DNA from: Treponema sp.
GTDB lineage: Bacteria > Spirochaetota > Spirochaetia > Treponematales > Treponemataceae
Assembly (NCBI GenBank): GCA_022010055.1
Contig: CP091737.1
Coordinates: forward strand, 992,001 to 1,056,000
Direction: 5' to 3'
Length of the DNA: 64,000 nucleotides
A program made the translations under genes and the position numbers. This document shows, one piece after another, positions 1 to 8,834 of this stretch (positions are counted from its first letter, which is position 1; every line of letters begins with the position of its first letter). The notes beneath the pieces are model-generated. The model saw nothing but the letters and a program-made list of their open reading frames with translations. It did no database searches and was not told where the DNA came from.

Positions 1-1
1 A

Positions 2-55
2 ACACTTCTGGATGAAAACACAATTAGACCGGAAAGTTTTAAAAGTATAAAATAG
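2..55 (+). CDS. 3' end of an unidentified gene, cut by the window edge
   Basis: An open frame enters from the left edge and stops with TAG at 53-55, giving 17 C-terminal residues (TLLDENTIRPESFKSIK). The tail is too short to identify. It is charged and soluble-looking and runs toward the minus-strand transporter gene. The frame could be fortuitous. Confidence 0.35.
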   Translation, partial: TLLDENTIRPESFKSIK

Positions 56-99
56 CCTTAATTTAGAATTTTTTTTGCAAATTCTGAAAAAACGCTCTC

Positions 100-200
100 G
101 GCAGATTTTCAATTTGCTCAGATGGATTTGGCTCGAATTCGGGTGCTCCGCACTTTAATTAATTCAATCGCCAAAAATCTTCACAAATTGCAAATCTGCC
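100..200. repeat. Long imperfect inverted repeat between convergent genes
   Basis: A 17-base arm at 100-116 (GGCAGATTTTCAATTTG) is matched at 16 of 17 positions by the reverse complement of 184-200. A weaker pairing continues inward (about 125-132 with 170-180). The element lies between the end of the left-edge gene and the stop codon of the transporter, so a bidirectional terminator or a small dispersed palindromic element are both possible. The rest of 56-250 shows nothing else recognisable. Confidence 0.5.
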
Positions 201-250
201 TGCGCTTTTATTCTTTTTACAAAAAACTCGACATCCAGGCTATTTAGAAC

Positions 251-1495
251 CTACAACGCTATTACAATTATTTTGGCCGCAAGAACAATTGAAACAAGCG
301 CAAACGGGTAGGTTGCCGCATACGCGCTGGAAACCTCATCTGTTCCTGCTGTTGCAATCAATGTTCCAAGGGCAGGTGTTGAAGTCATTCCGCCGGTAAT
401 AGAACCAAGGTTGTTCAATATGCTCAGCTTAAATACATATCTTGCGATTATGTAGCCGATAATCATAGGCATTAAGGTAAGCACAACACCGTACAGGAAG
501 AATGAAACCTTAAAGTTTGCCACAAAGTTTACGCCGCCCGGAACTCCGGCTCCGATAAGGAACAGAACAAGTCCAAGCTCGCGCATAAAGTTCAAAGTTT
601 CTTTTTTGATTCTAAGGTCAAGGAATCCAAGGTGCGCAAAATGGGCGATGATAAGACCACCGACAAGGCATCCGCCGGAATTTCCAAGATTAAAATAAGA
701 AATCTGTTTTATAACCTCACCATCAACAACAGTTTCCGCCGTTCCAACAGGAATTTTAATTGCCCCGATTATGCAGCCAAATGCAACCGCCAGTACGAAC
801 GGAAAAAAATCAAACGGATCAAGTTTTACAAGTTTGCCTTTAGGTTCCGGAACTTGAACAGAATTCGCCGCCTTGAAATTTTCCACCTCTTTATTCATAT
901 CAACTTTCAAGATTTTTGGAATAATCTGCACAAAAAGAACTACGCCCATGACACCAAAAAGATAGGCGATTCCATAGCCTGCGACAGTCTGGTCAGCATT
1001 TTCCGCGACCTCTTTCGCGGCGCTTAAGCCCGGCGTGCTGGTCAGTGCTCCGGTAAGAAGTCCAACCGCCATTTCCGGCGAAAGGTTTTTGTCACATTTT
1101 ACAAAAATTATCGCGGTAATCGTTCCGATTGCGATTACAACAACGCCAAGGATTATGTAAGAAAAAGTGCTTTTGTTAAAACTCCTGAAAAACTTTGGAC
1201 CCGCGATAAGTCCTACCGCAGTAACAAAAAGCGCTGTTCCGATATTGGAAACAATTCCAAAATTACCCTTGATTTTAGGTTCCCACAAAGTGATTGTCGT
1301 TCCATGAACATCAAAATTTGGAACATAGCTTACAAGAACACCGTAAAGAAGCGCTATCAGCAAAACCCCGGCAGTGCCAAGCTCAATGCCTTTTATTTTG
1401 ATACCGCCAACAAGGTATCCAAGCGCGCCTATCGTAAAAATGATAAACACGAACGAAAGACCTGAAGTAAGAACTCCAGCCAGATAACTAGTCAT
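251..1495 (-). CDS. AspT/YidE-YbjL family membrane transporter without RCK domains
   Basis: This is a 414-residue polytopic membrane protein. Two family-typical half-repeats are visible, each with a G-x-x-(T/S)-(G)-x-(L/M)-TSTP motif: GLLTGALTSTPGL in the first half and GSITGGMTSTPALGT near the C-terminus. This is the signature of the aspartate:alanine exchanger/YidE duplication family. Well-known members are about 550 residues with two TrkA_C (RCK) domains between the halves. Here the central loop is short and no RCK domain is seen, so it is a minimal version. Substrate unknown; a small dicarboxylate or amino acid is a guess from the family. Its start lies 17 bases after the stop of the XRE regulator gene, suggesting one transcript. 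Confidence 0.75.
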   Translation of the reverse strand: MTSYLAGVLTSGLSFVFIIFTIGALGYLVGGIKIKGIELGTAGVLLIALLYGVLVSYVPNFDVHGTTITLWEPKIKGNFGIVSNIGTALFVTAVGLIAGPKFFRSFNKSTFSYIILGVVVIAIGTITAIIFVKCDKNLSPEMAVGLLTGALTSTPGLSAAKEVAENADQTVAGYGIAYLFGVMGVVLFVQIIPKILKVDMNKEVENFKAANSVQVPEPKGKLVKLDPFDFFPFVLAVAFGCIIGAIKIPVGTAETVVDGEVIKQISYFNLGNSGGCLVGGLIIAHFAHLGFLDLRIKKETLNFMRELGLVLFLIGAGVPGGVNFVANFKVSFFLYGVVLTLMPMIIGYIIARYVFKLSILNNLGSITGGMTSTPALGTLIATAGTDEVSSAYAATYPFALVSIVLAAKIIVIAL

Positions 1496-1512
1496 TTTAA
1501 CCTCGAAAAATA

Positions 1513-1983
1513 TTAGATTATTCTATTATATAAGTATGTTTTTTTTACGCAAGAGAGAGTTGATGTATGGAACAAGAAATAACTGATTTTTTTAAAATCT
1601 AGTTCAGTTTTGTATATTTTTCTATACAATGATTTTTTTGTCTTTTGAAAAAAATCAAAAAAATCTATTTTTATCTTAATAAATTCTTCGTGAATTTTTT
1701 TCTTTACAACAGAAGAAGTTATGTTTTGTTCTAATAATGACAAATTTGTTTTTTCTTGATTACTGGCAGCAATATTTTCTTCAAAAAGTTGTTTATAGGA
1801 AATGTTAAGCGCGGCTGCAATGTTTTGAACAACTTCCAGAGAGGCGGATTTTCTTCCAAGCTCAATTTGTGTCATGAAAGGTACTGAAATTCCTGTTTTT
1901 TCCGCCAAAGCAGCCTGCGTCCAGCCGAATTCTTTTCTTATTTTCCTAATGTTGCTTCCTAAAACCAATAGTATGTCTGTCAT
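1513..1983 (-). CDS. XRE-family HTH transcriptional regulator
   Basis: The 156-residue protein has an N-terminal helix-turn-helix of the lambda-repressor/XRE type (residues about 6-62): GSNIRKIRKEFGWTQAALAEKTGIS, then FMTQIELGRKSAS and a third helix ending at LFEE. The C-terminal 90 residues are charged and unrecognised; the last 30 or so are of low complexity. It is followed by the transporter gene and sits divergently from the polysaccharide operon. The intervening DNA carries three repeats of AATAGCAAT/ATTAGCAAT and one TTGCTA-T-TAGCAA palindrome, likely its operators. No Shine-Dalgarno is visible before its ATG, and a CATAAT -10-like box lies about 9 bases upstream, so its mRNA may be leaderless. 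Confidence 0.85.
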   Translation of the reverse strand: MTDILLVLGSNIRKIRKEFGWTQAALAEKTGISVPFMTQIELGRKSASLEVVQNIAAALNISYKQLFEENIAASNQEKTNLSLLEQNITSSVVKKKIHEEFIKIKIDFFDFFQKTKKSLYRKIYKTELDFKKISYFLFHTSTLSCVKKTYLYNRII

Positions 1984-1996
1984 TAAAATAATTATG

Positions 1997-2056
1997 TTGC
2001 TATTAGCAATACTTGAAAATTATCCAATAGCAATGTATGATATAGAAAATAGCAAT
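1997..2056. promoter_or_regulatory. Operator-like array between xre and the polysaccharide operon
   Basis: There are three same-orientation copies of A(A/T)TAGCAAT, at 2002-2010, 2026-2034 and 2048-2056, spaced 24 and 22 bases apart (about two helical turns). The first is also half of a 13-base palindrome, TTGCTATTAGCAA (1997-2009). They flank and overlap the -35/-10 elements of the rightward promoter. The likely binder is the adjacent XRE protein (inference). Confidence 0.6.
2013..2041 (+). promoter_or_regulatory. Sigma-70-type promoter of the polysaccharide operon
   Basis: TTGAAA (2013-2018), a 17-base spacer and TATGAT (2036-2041). Expected start of transcription is about 2048, giving a leader of roughly 25 bases that contains the AGGAG ribosome site of the first gene. 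Operator-like repeats lie upstream of -35, in the spacer and at +1. Confidence 0.6.
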
Positions 2057-2072
2057 ATTAGGAGATTTTGTT

Positions 2073-2501
2073 TTGCCCCGATACGCCATTCTCTGCGGTT
2101 CAGCTCCAAGAGGATTCACGCAGAAAAAAATAAATGAAATGCACGATTTTCTCACAAGCGAGGCGGGCGGCTCTTGGGCGGAAAAAGAGATTGTGTTTTT
2201 TCCGAACGGTGTGGACGATGCGATGCTGGCATTTGTGCTGGAGCGGCTAAAAGCGGATAAAGCTGAACAAATTTTTCTATATATATGTACTATGTCACCG
2301 GTTGCGGAAGAAGATAAATCTGTTTGGCTTGGCGGATATGAAGTGAGGAAAAGTTTGATAAAGGCGTTCTGTGCGGATGGACGCGGTCAGGTGATTTATG
2401 ACTGCGGAAGGGAATTGGAGAGAAATGAAGAAATTGGACTGGAAAAAAAGGTTCTTGAAAATAAAATAACTTCTTTTTCATTTGCGAGAGAGGGAGAGTG
2501 A
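2073..2501 (+). CDS. Conserved-looking hypothetical protein, first gene of polysaccharide operon
   Basis: 142 residues, soluble, no signal peptide. The TTG start is chosen because AGGAG lies at 2060-2064, 8 bases upstream, and the frame begins MPRYAILCGSAPRGF. The N-terminus looks like a beta strand followed by a G-S-A-P-x-G loop, suggesting an alpha/beta fold, but I do not recognise the family. Its end lies one base before the ATG of the WecG-like gene, so the two are translationally close. Position as promoter-proximal gene suggests a role in, or regulation of, envelope polysaccharide synthesis (inference). Confidence 0.65.
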   Translation: MPRYAILCGSAPRGFTQKKINEMHDFLTSEAGGSWAEKEIVFFPNGVDDAMLAFVLERLKADKAEQIFLYICTMSPVAEEDKSVWLGGYEVRKSLIKAFCADGRGQVIYDCGRELERNEEIGLEKKVLENKITSFSFAREGE

Positions 2502-2502
2502 T

Positions 2503-3251
2503 ATGAAAAAATATATTTTTGAGGAAATCCCGCTCGCAGTTCCTTCTGACCGTGCGGAAATTAAATCTGTTTTCTCCAAGATGCTTGATGATTCTAGTCA
2601 GTCTGTAATCTCGTTCATAAATCCTGAAATCTTTTTGGCTCAAGAAAAAAATCCGCTTCTTCATGAATATTTCAGGAGCACGAAATACAATTTTATCGAT
2701 GGAATAAATCTTCTTTACGCGATTAACAAAAAACTTGGCACTTCATATTCTGCCGCCGACCGCTATCCTGGAACAGATTTTTTTGACTATCTTCCTGACG
2801 ACAGAAAGTGGGTGTCTATCTTTACGGCTCGAAAATCGAAAACCTTGAGGACGCAAAGCTGCGCATAGAAAGCGCGCATCCGAATGTAAAAATAATCGAC
2901 TGGACGTTCGGCTACACGAAATTTGACGGCGACTATCTGATTGAAAAAATAAATGCCGCAAAACCCCACATTCTGATTGTATGCAAAGGCTGTCCGCTTC
3001 AGGAAAAGTGGATTTGGGAAAACAGGCAAAAACTGAACGCAAAAATAATCTTCGGAAACGGAGGCGCAGTAGATTTCTGGAGCGGAAACACAAAGCGCGC
3101 ACCAGAATTTATGATCCGGCTCGGCCTTGAATGGCTTTTCCGCCTGTTCGCAAGTTTTTCGTTCAATCGCCTGGCACGACAGATGAAGCTGGTGAAATTT
3201 TTGGTGAAGTATAAGCGTGGGGAGTATGATGTGAGGGAAGTTTTCAACTAA
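2503..3251 (+). CDS. WecG/TagA/CpsF-family glycosyltransferase, frameshifted
   Basis: These enzymes (GT26) transfer ManNAc-type sugars onto a lipid-linked acceptor on the inner face of the membrane. Seen here: the N-terminal family region with FINPEIFL, then YNFIDGINLLYAI and RYPGTDFFD (the typical R-x-x-G-x-D patch), and in another frame VYLYGSKIENL, ILIVCKGCPLQEKW and IIFGNGGAVDFWSG (typical V-G-G-x-x-D-F/x-x-G). The ATG at 2503 follows AGGGAG. The frame changes near 2800-2810; one missing base restores a normal length of about 249 residues. It is followed 7 bases later by the flippase gene. Confidence 0.8.
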
Positions 3252-3258
3252 TTTTCCA

Positions 3259-4692
3259 ATGAAAGGCAAACGTTATCTTGCAAAAAATATAGCATTTCTC
3301 ACTGTCGGGCAGTTTGGAACTAAGCTGCTGACGTTCTTTCTTGTGCCACTGTATACAAGCGTACTTACTTCTGCGGAATATGGAACTTACGATTTGTACT
3401 CCGCAACGGTGGGGCTTTTTGTTCCGGTTCTTACGCTGAACATATCGGACGCGACAACGGTTTTTCTTCTGGACAGGAATGTATCAAAGGAAGGAATTGT
3501 TTCCATAAGCCTGAAATATTATTTTTACTCGCTCCTGGTTTTTGCGTCGCTTATTGCTGCAAATGTTTTTCTCAACTTTGCGCCGCTTTTCAATAAGTAT
3601 CCGTTTTTTCTTTTTCTGATGTTCGCGGTGAACGGACTTAGCCAGCTTCTTTTGAACTATGCGCGCGGTTTTGACAGGGTAAAGGATGTATCGGTTTCCG
3701 GCGTGCTCTGCTCGGTTGTGATGATTGCGCTTAACATCATATTCCTAATTCCACTTCATCTTGGGCTGAAAGGCTATTATCTTGCCACGATTGCAGGAAC
3801 ACTTTTTCAGATTATTTATCTTTGTGTCTCGCTGAAGATTTTCCGTTTTATAAAAATCAGAAAGCAGGACAGAACGCTCAAAAAACAGATGCTCTCGTAC
3901 TCATGCCCGATGACCCTGAACAGCGTCTCCTGGTGGGTGAACAGTGTTTCTGACCGCTATATTGTTACGGCAATGTGCGGAATTGTTGAGAACGGAATCT
4001 ATTCTGTGGCGTACAAGATTCCTTCCATTCTTTCAATGTTCCAGCTGATTTTTAGCCAGGCGTGGACTCTTTCCGCAGTTCAGGATTTTGACAAGGACGA
4101 CAGAAACGGATTTTTTTCAAAGATGTACGGATTTTACAATGTTGCGATGTGCATTGTCTGTTCGGTGCTGATTATTCTTGCGAAGCCTATTGCGCACATT
4201 CTTTATGCGAAGGACTTTTTTGCCGCCTGGAGATATGTTCCGTTGCTGCTTGTCTCCGTGGTTTTCGGCTCTCTTTCCGGGTACTTGGGTGGAATATTCG
4301 CGGCTGTGAAGGACTCAAAAAGTTTTGCGACCTCTACAGTTGCCGGTGCGGTCTTGAATATTGTTCTGAATATCATCCTGATTCATTTTATCGGAACTCT
4401 AGGCGCTGCAGTTGCGACCGCCGCGGCTTACATTCTTGTCTGGACAATGAGAATGTACAAGGCAAAAAAGATAATGCGGCTGGAAGTTGCCATTGCAAAG
4501 GACTGCGCGGTTTACCTGATTCTTGTTGCTCAATGCGTTGTGGTTCTTTTGGGCGATAGATTGGGTGGCTGGAATTACGCGGTGAATGTTGCGCTGCTTT
4601 TTGCAGCTTGTGCTCTGTGCAGAAAGGAATTTGCGCAGATTGTGGAATTCGGAAAAAGAAAATTGATTGCTATGAAAGGGGGATGTGTATGA
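3259..4692 (+). CDS. wzx: Wzx-type polysaccharide flippase (MOP/MATE superfamily)
   Basis: 477 residues with about 12 to 14 hydrophobic segments. The N-terminus (LAKNIAFLTVGQFGTKLLTF, then LVPLYTSVLTSAEYGTYDLY) is characteristic of oligosaccharide-lipid flippases, which move undecaprenyl-linked repeat units to the outer face of the membrane. Intact frame. Base composition here is like the rest of the chromosome; the following gene, which overlaps it by ATGA, is sharply more AT-rich, so this gene marks the left border of the acquired-looking segment. Gene symbol is by family role. Confidence 0.88.
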   Translation: MKGKRYLAKNIAFLTVGQFGTKLLTFFLVPLYTSVLTSAEYGTYDLYSATVGLFVPVLTLNISDATTVFLLDRNVSKEGIVSISLKYYFYSLLVFASLIAANVFLNFAPLFNKYPFFLFLMFAVNGLSQLLLNYARGFDRVKDVSVSGVLCSVVMIALNIIFLIPLHLGLKGYYLATIAGTLFQIIYLCVSLKIFRFIKIRKQDRTLKKQMLSYSCPMTLNSVSWWVNSVSDRYIVTAMCGIVENGIYSVAYKIPSILSMFQLIFSQAWTLSAVQDFDKDDRNGFFSKMYGFYNVAMCIVCSVLIILAKPIAHILYAKDFFAAWRYVPLLLVSVVFGSLSGYLGGIFAAVKDSKSFATSTVAGAVLNIVLNIILIHFIGTLGAAVATAAAYILVWTMRMYKAKKIMRLEVAIAKDCAVYLILVAQCVVVLLGDRLGGWNYAVNVALLFAACALCRKEFAQIVEFGKRKLIAMKGGCV

Positions 4693-5612
4693 AATTTATT
4701 ACATTTGAAGATATTATTAGTATGAATATATCTCCTACGGAGTGTGTTGAATGGGCAAAATATGTTTGTCTTCATAAAAAGGAATATATTCTACCTGAAA
4801 AAATAAGCATAAAATTTGGTGAAAATTGTTTTTTTAATACAATGCCTTCATTTCTTCCTAGTCAAAATGTTTTTGGAGTAAAGGAAGTTTCTAGATTTAC
4901 AAAAAGAGCACCAGCCTTAAAAGCAGATATTTTACTTTATGATTCTAAATCGGGAGAATTAATTTCTTTCATGGATGGTACATGGATAACAACAATGAGA
5001 ACTGGTGCTGTTGCTGCATTAACTATTTCTTATTTAAAAAAAACTAATGCAAAAAGTATTTCTTTTATAGGGTTAGGAAATACTGCGAGAGCAACATTGC
5101 TTTGTTATGATTCTCTAAATAACCATAAAGAACTGAATGTTAATGTGCTTGCCTATAAAACTCAGCATACTGATTTTATGAATAGATTTAAAGACTTTAA
5201 AAATATCCATTTCTCAGTTTATGAAAATATTCAAAAAATGGCTGAAGAATCTGATATATTTGTGTCTTGTGTAACAGCAGCGGATTCAGACTTTGTTGAT
5301 GAAGCTTGCTTTGAAAAGGGGACTCTTGTAGTTCCTGTTCACACACGTGGATTTCAAAAGTGTGATTTATCTTTTGATAAAATTTTTTGTGATGATATTT
5401 CTCATATTTCAGGTTTTAAATATTTTAATCAATATAAATTTGTTTCAGAAATCACAGATGTTCTAACAGGAGAAACTGGTAGAAGAAATGATAATGAACG
5501 AATTCTTGCTTATAACATAGGAATATCGATTCAAGACATATATTTTGCGTTTGAAATATATAAAAAGTTTATAGACAGAGAATTATTAAAAGAAAATAAA
5601 TTTTGGGTATGA
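4689..5612 (+). CDS. Ornithine cyclodeaminase / mu-crystallin family protein
   Basis: About 308 residues. ATG at 4689 overlaps the flippase stop (ATGA) and follows AAAGGGGG, so longer upstream starts are rejected. Family features: FLPSQNVFGVKEVSRF and DSKSGELISFMDGTWITTMRTGAVAAL (substrate region with T-x-x-R-T-G-A), then the Rossmann NAD(P) loop SISFIGLGNTARATL. Members interconvert amino acids and cyclic imines or act as NAD(P)-dependent imine reductases and opine-type enzymes. Being inside a polysaccharide locus beside LicD, it might make a nitrogenous precursor for a surface substituent, but no substrate can be assigned. Strongly AT-rich codon use. Confidence 0.75.
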   Translation: MKFITFEDIISMNISPTECVEWAKYVCLHKKEYILPEKISIKFGENCFFNTMPSFLPSQNVFGVKEVSRFTKRAPALKADILLYDSKSGELISFMDGTWITTMRTGAVAALTISYLKKTNAKSISFIGLGNTARATLLCYDSLNNHKELNVNVLAYKTQHTDFMNRFKDFKNIHFSVYENIQKMAEESDIFVSCVTAADSDFVDEACFEKGTLVVPVHTRGFQKCDLSFDKIFCDDISHISGFKYFNQYKFVSEITDVLTGETGRRNDNERILAYNIGISIQDIYFAFEIYKKFIDRELLKENKFWV

Positions 5613-5616
5613 AAAT

Positions 5617-6452
5617 ATGAAACTTGCAGAAAGTGATTTAAGAAAAGCACAGTTGCTTATGTTGAAAATTTTAAAGGCTGTTCATAAGGTTTGTGAAGAA
5701 AATAATATAAAATATTTTCTTTCAGATGGTTCATTGATAGGTGCAGTTCGACATGAAGGTTTTATCCCTTGGGACGATGACTTGGATATTGGAATGTTGC
5801 GAAATGATTATGAAAAATTTTTAAAAATTGCCCAAGATAAGTTAGGGGAGGAATATTTTGTTCAATCTGAGTTTACTGATAAACATTATGGATTGCCATT
5901 TGCAAAGATTATGCTGAAAAATACAAATTGGTTTGAAGAGGCAGCAAAAAAAACTAAAAGACAATATTCAGGTGTTTATATAGATATTTTTCCTTATGAT
6001 AAAATTCCTTTAGATAAGAATATTCAAACTATACACTATAGAAAAAAATTTAAATTTTTGGAATTCTCTTATAAAACATAAAGATAAATACCTGAATGTA
6101 AAAAATTCAAAGGGTTTTATTCATAAAGTTATTTATATTTTTATGGATATTTTGAGCATATTTGTTCCATTGAAAATTTGCATTGCGAAACGAAATTCTT
6201 TGTGTAAGAAATATGAATATATGACGGCTGATTTTAATATAACAAAGTATGGCGGCGATTTTTGGAAAAATCAAAATAGTTGTAAATCTTTTTCAGAACT
6301 TATTTTTCACAGATTTGAAGATTCAAATTTTTTATATTCCAAAGGATTACAATTCAATTCTTACGAATTTATATGGGAATTATATGCAACTGCCATCTGT
6401 TGATGAACAACAAAGTCACGGAATTTACGAGTATGATTTTGGAAATTACTAA
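5617..6452 (+). CDS. LicD-family phosphotransferase, two frameshifts
   Basis: LicD proteins attach phosphocholine or related groups to surface glycans. The first frame holds the nucleotidyltransferase-like signature YFLSDGSLIGAVRHEGFIPWDDDLDIGM (split motif S-D-G-S-L, R-H-x-G-F-I-P-W-D-D-D-x-D) and Y-I-D-I-F-P. The reading then moves frame near 6055-6062 and again in a T-run near 6335, where the family C-terminus appears (YGNYMQLPSV, then SHGIYEYDFGNY). With both indels repaired the protein is about 278 residues, normal for LicD. Starts 4 bases after the previous stop. Confidence 0.8.
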
Positions 6453-6493
6453 AAATTTTGTGTTTATCAAAATTAAAAAAGAGGTTTTATAAA

Positions 6494-7738
6494 ATGAGTG
6501 AATATCAGAAATTTCCCAAAATAGTATTTGTTTCTCCTGGATATAAACCTGTTCCTGATGTAAAAGGCGGTGCTGTAGAGCATTTAATGACTCAATTAAT
6601 AAATGAAAATGAAAAAAATCCGCATTTTAATTTTGAACTGTATACAATTGCAGATGATAAATTATCTAAACTTCAGGAATATTATAAGTATACAGCAATT
6701 CATCAAGTAAAGGATTTTTAGAGAAAAACATTTTTTTAAGGGCATATAGTTTTTCTTATAAATATTTTTTTATAGTTTATTTAAAAACTGATAAGAGATT
6801 TAATTATTTAGGATTAAAAAAATTGCAAAGAAATTAAAAAAATGATGTAACTTTTTATTCTTGTAGAAAACGATGTTAACATTTTTTTAAGCAAATAAAA
6901 AAATGAAATAAAAAAATATTCCAATTGTTTTTTTCATATGCATAATGATTTTGATACTTTTTGTGAAATGCAAAAAAATAAAAATTCCATGCGATTTGTT
7001 GTAGATAATGCAACTGAAATTTGGACTGTAAGTAAATATTTAAAGAGGCATTTGAAGGATAATTTTAATACTTCAAAAATAAAGGTTTTTGAAAATTGTA
7101 TAGATAAAGAAAGGTTTTCAATATTCAGTACATCAAATGAAAAAATTGTTGATTACCGAAATCAGCATAGGATTTCATCAAATACTTTTGAGATTTTATA
7201 TTCTGGCAGATTGCTTCCTCAAAAAGGTGTACTCGAATTGTTGAATGCAGTGGCTATACTTCCATTTGACATGGATTTTAAAGTTGTAATTGCAGGCGAG
7301 ATTTGCAATAAAAAATATGCAAAAAAACTTATGAATGCTACGGATAAAATAAAAGATAAGGTTATTTTTATAGGATATGTTCCTCAGTATGAAATTCAAA
7401 CTGTTTATGCTTCTGCAGATTTGGTTGTCATTCCGTCACAATGCCAAGAAGCATTCTGTCTTGTTGCTATGGAAGCCGCTTCTTTGGGTAAACCATGTAT
7501 TGTTTCAAAATCCGGTGCTCTTACTGATGTTTTGAATGAAAAAAATTCTATTTTTATAGAATTAGGAAAAGATTTTGAAAAAAAACTTGCAAAGGCAATA
7601 TTTTCTGTATTTACAGATTCAAAGTTAAGAGATTCTATGTCAAAAGAATCTTTGATTCTGTCTCAAAAATTTAATGATGAGAAAGATTATTTTAAAAATT
7701 TTTGTAATTTAGCAAATGGAATCATAAAGGAAAATTAA
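6494..7738 (+). CDS. GT4-family glycosyltransferase, several frameshifts
   Basis: The N-terminal frame (ATG 6494 after AGAGG) starts with FPKIVFVSPGYKPVPDVKGGAVEHL, the usual G-G-x-E/V donor-side loop of GT4 enzymes. Between 6722 and 6937 fragments of the same protein appear in different frames (YFFIVYLKTDKRFNYLGLKK, VENDVNIFLS, NIPIVFF then HMHNDF). The catalytic C-terminal domain runs from 6938 to 7738: ILYSGRLLPQKGVLELLNA, FIGYVP, VVIPSQCQEAFCLVAMEAAS (E-x7-E motif) and G-K-P. The breaks fall at A or T runs. It probably adds one sugar of the repeat unit at the cytoplasmic face. Confidence 0.78.
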
Positions 7739-7739
7739 A

Positions 7740-8820
7740 ATGTTTGCGGTGATTTGGATTTTTCTTTTAGGAATAAGAGAATGTTTGAATATATTTAATT
7801 TGTCAACAGATTTTTTTACCATAGCAATTACAAGCATGCAATTTTTGAATTTGCTTTTTTTATTAAAAAAAACAAAATGGAAATTAACAATCTATCATAT
7901 TATACTGTTTATTTTGATTTTTGCTTATTTTTTTGTTAATACAGATACTGTTGCAACCGTTAATATTATATTTGCTGTAATTTTACTGAAAGATGAAAAT
8001 CTGAAAAAAATCTGTTTGACCGTTTGCGTAACATATTTAATAAACATTATTATAATCCTTTTTGGATATAGTTACGGAATTTTAGAGGATTCTATCACTG
8101 TCTATCAAAAAGGAATGACACATACATTAGGATTTCAAAATTCTAATACACCAGGGCTATATGCAATGCAATGCTCCTTGGCATTTGCAACCACTTGGTT
8201 GTTATTTTCTGATTTTAAATTAGTGTTGCTATTTTTGATTGTTCCGAATTATTTAATATTTAAATACACACTTGGAAGAACTTCTTTTTTTGTGTATATG
8301 TTTGTTTTTATTATTTGTTTTCTATTTTTTTCAATGAATAGAAAAATATAGGTTTGTTAGAAAATATTCTTTTTTTAGTTCCATGTTTTTCTTCTTTATA
8401 CTAATTTTTTTGTAGCAATTTTCTATAAAATTTATGCCTCCATTGTATGCTGTTGGAAATGCTTTTTTCACAGGACGACCAAAAATGATTTATAAGATTC
8501 TAAAAAAATGAATCCTATAAATTTTTTTACTAGGATATAAGAATTTTGGTATGCCTTTGGATTGTGCATATCTTGGTATATTAGTAAATGGAGGCGTTTT
8601 TTCGTTATTTCTATTCTTTTCATGTTGTTATAAAGGGCTGAAAAATATTCCTTTGGATATAGCAAAAAAAATACTTCCGTTTATTTTTTTGTAATTTTTA
8701 ATTTCTGGAATAACAGAAGGAACTTTTTTTCATTATTCAGATTATCAACTGTTATATTTTTATAAAATATTAATAGATAGATTTGATTTTAATTATATAA
8801 AGTCAAAATATTTCTTTTAA
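7740..8820 (+). CDS. Wzy-like O-antigen/capsule polymerase, frameshifted
   Basis: A very hydrophobic, AT-rich gene starting 1 base after the GT4 stop. The first 203 residues carry about 6 membrane segments and the loop HTLGFQNSNTPGLYAMQ typical of Wzy-type polymerases; LGRTSFF follows. After 8351 the protein continues in shifted frames (PPLYAVGNAFFTGRPKMIYK, NPINFF, GYKNFGMPLDCAYLGIL, GITEGTFF), which match the conserved large periplasmic loop and C-terminus of this class. The stop at 8818-8820 closes the last frame. Expected role: polymerising repeat units in the periplasm. Primary sequence of Wzy is poorly conserved, so assignment rests on topology, loop pattern and neighbours. Confidence 0.65.
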
Positions 8821-8834
8821 AGTTAGGTAAATTT

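Noticed and set aside
632..1027. Open frame of 131 codons on the plus strand
   Set aside because: It is antisense to the transporter, has no family features and a biased basic composition; a shadow frame.
6722..6937. Possible 200-base intergenic gap inside the glycan locus
   Set aside because: Fragments of the same GT4 protein occur in shifted frames, so it is coding sequence with indels.
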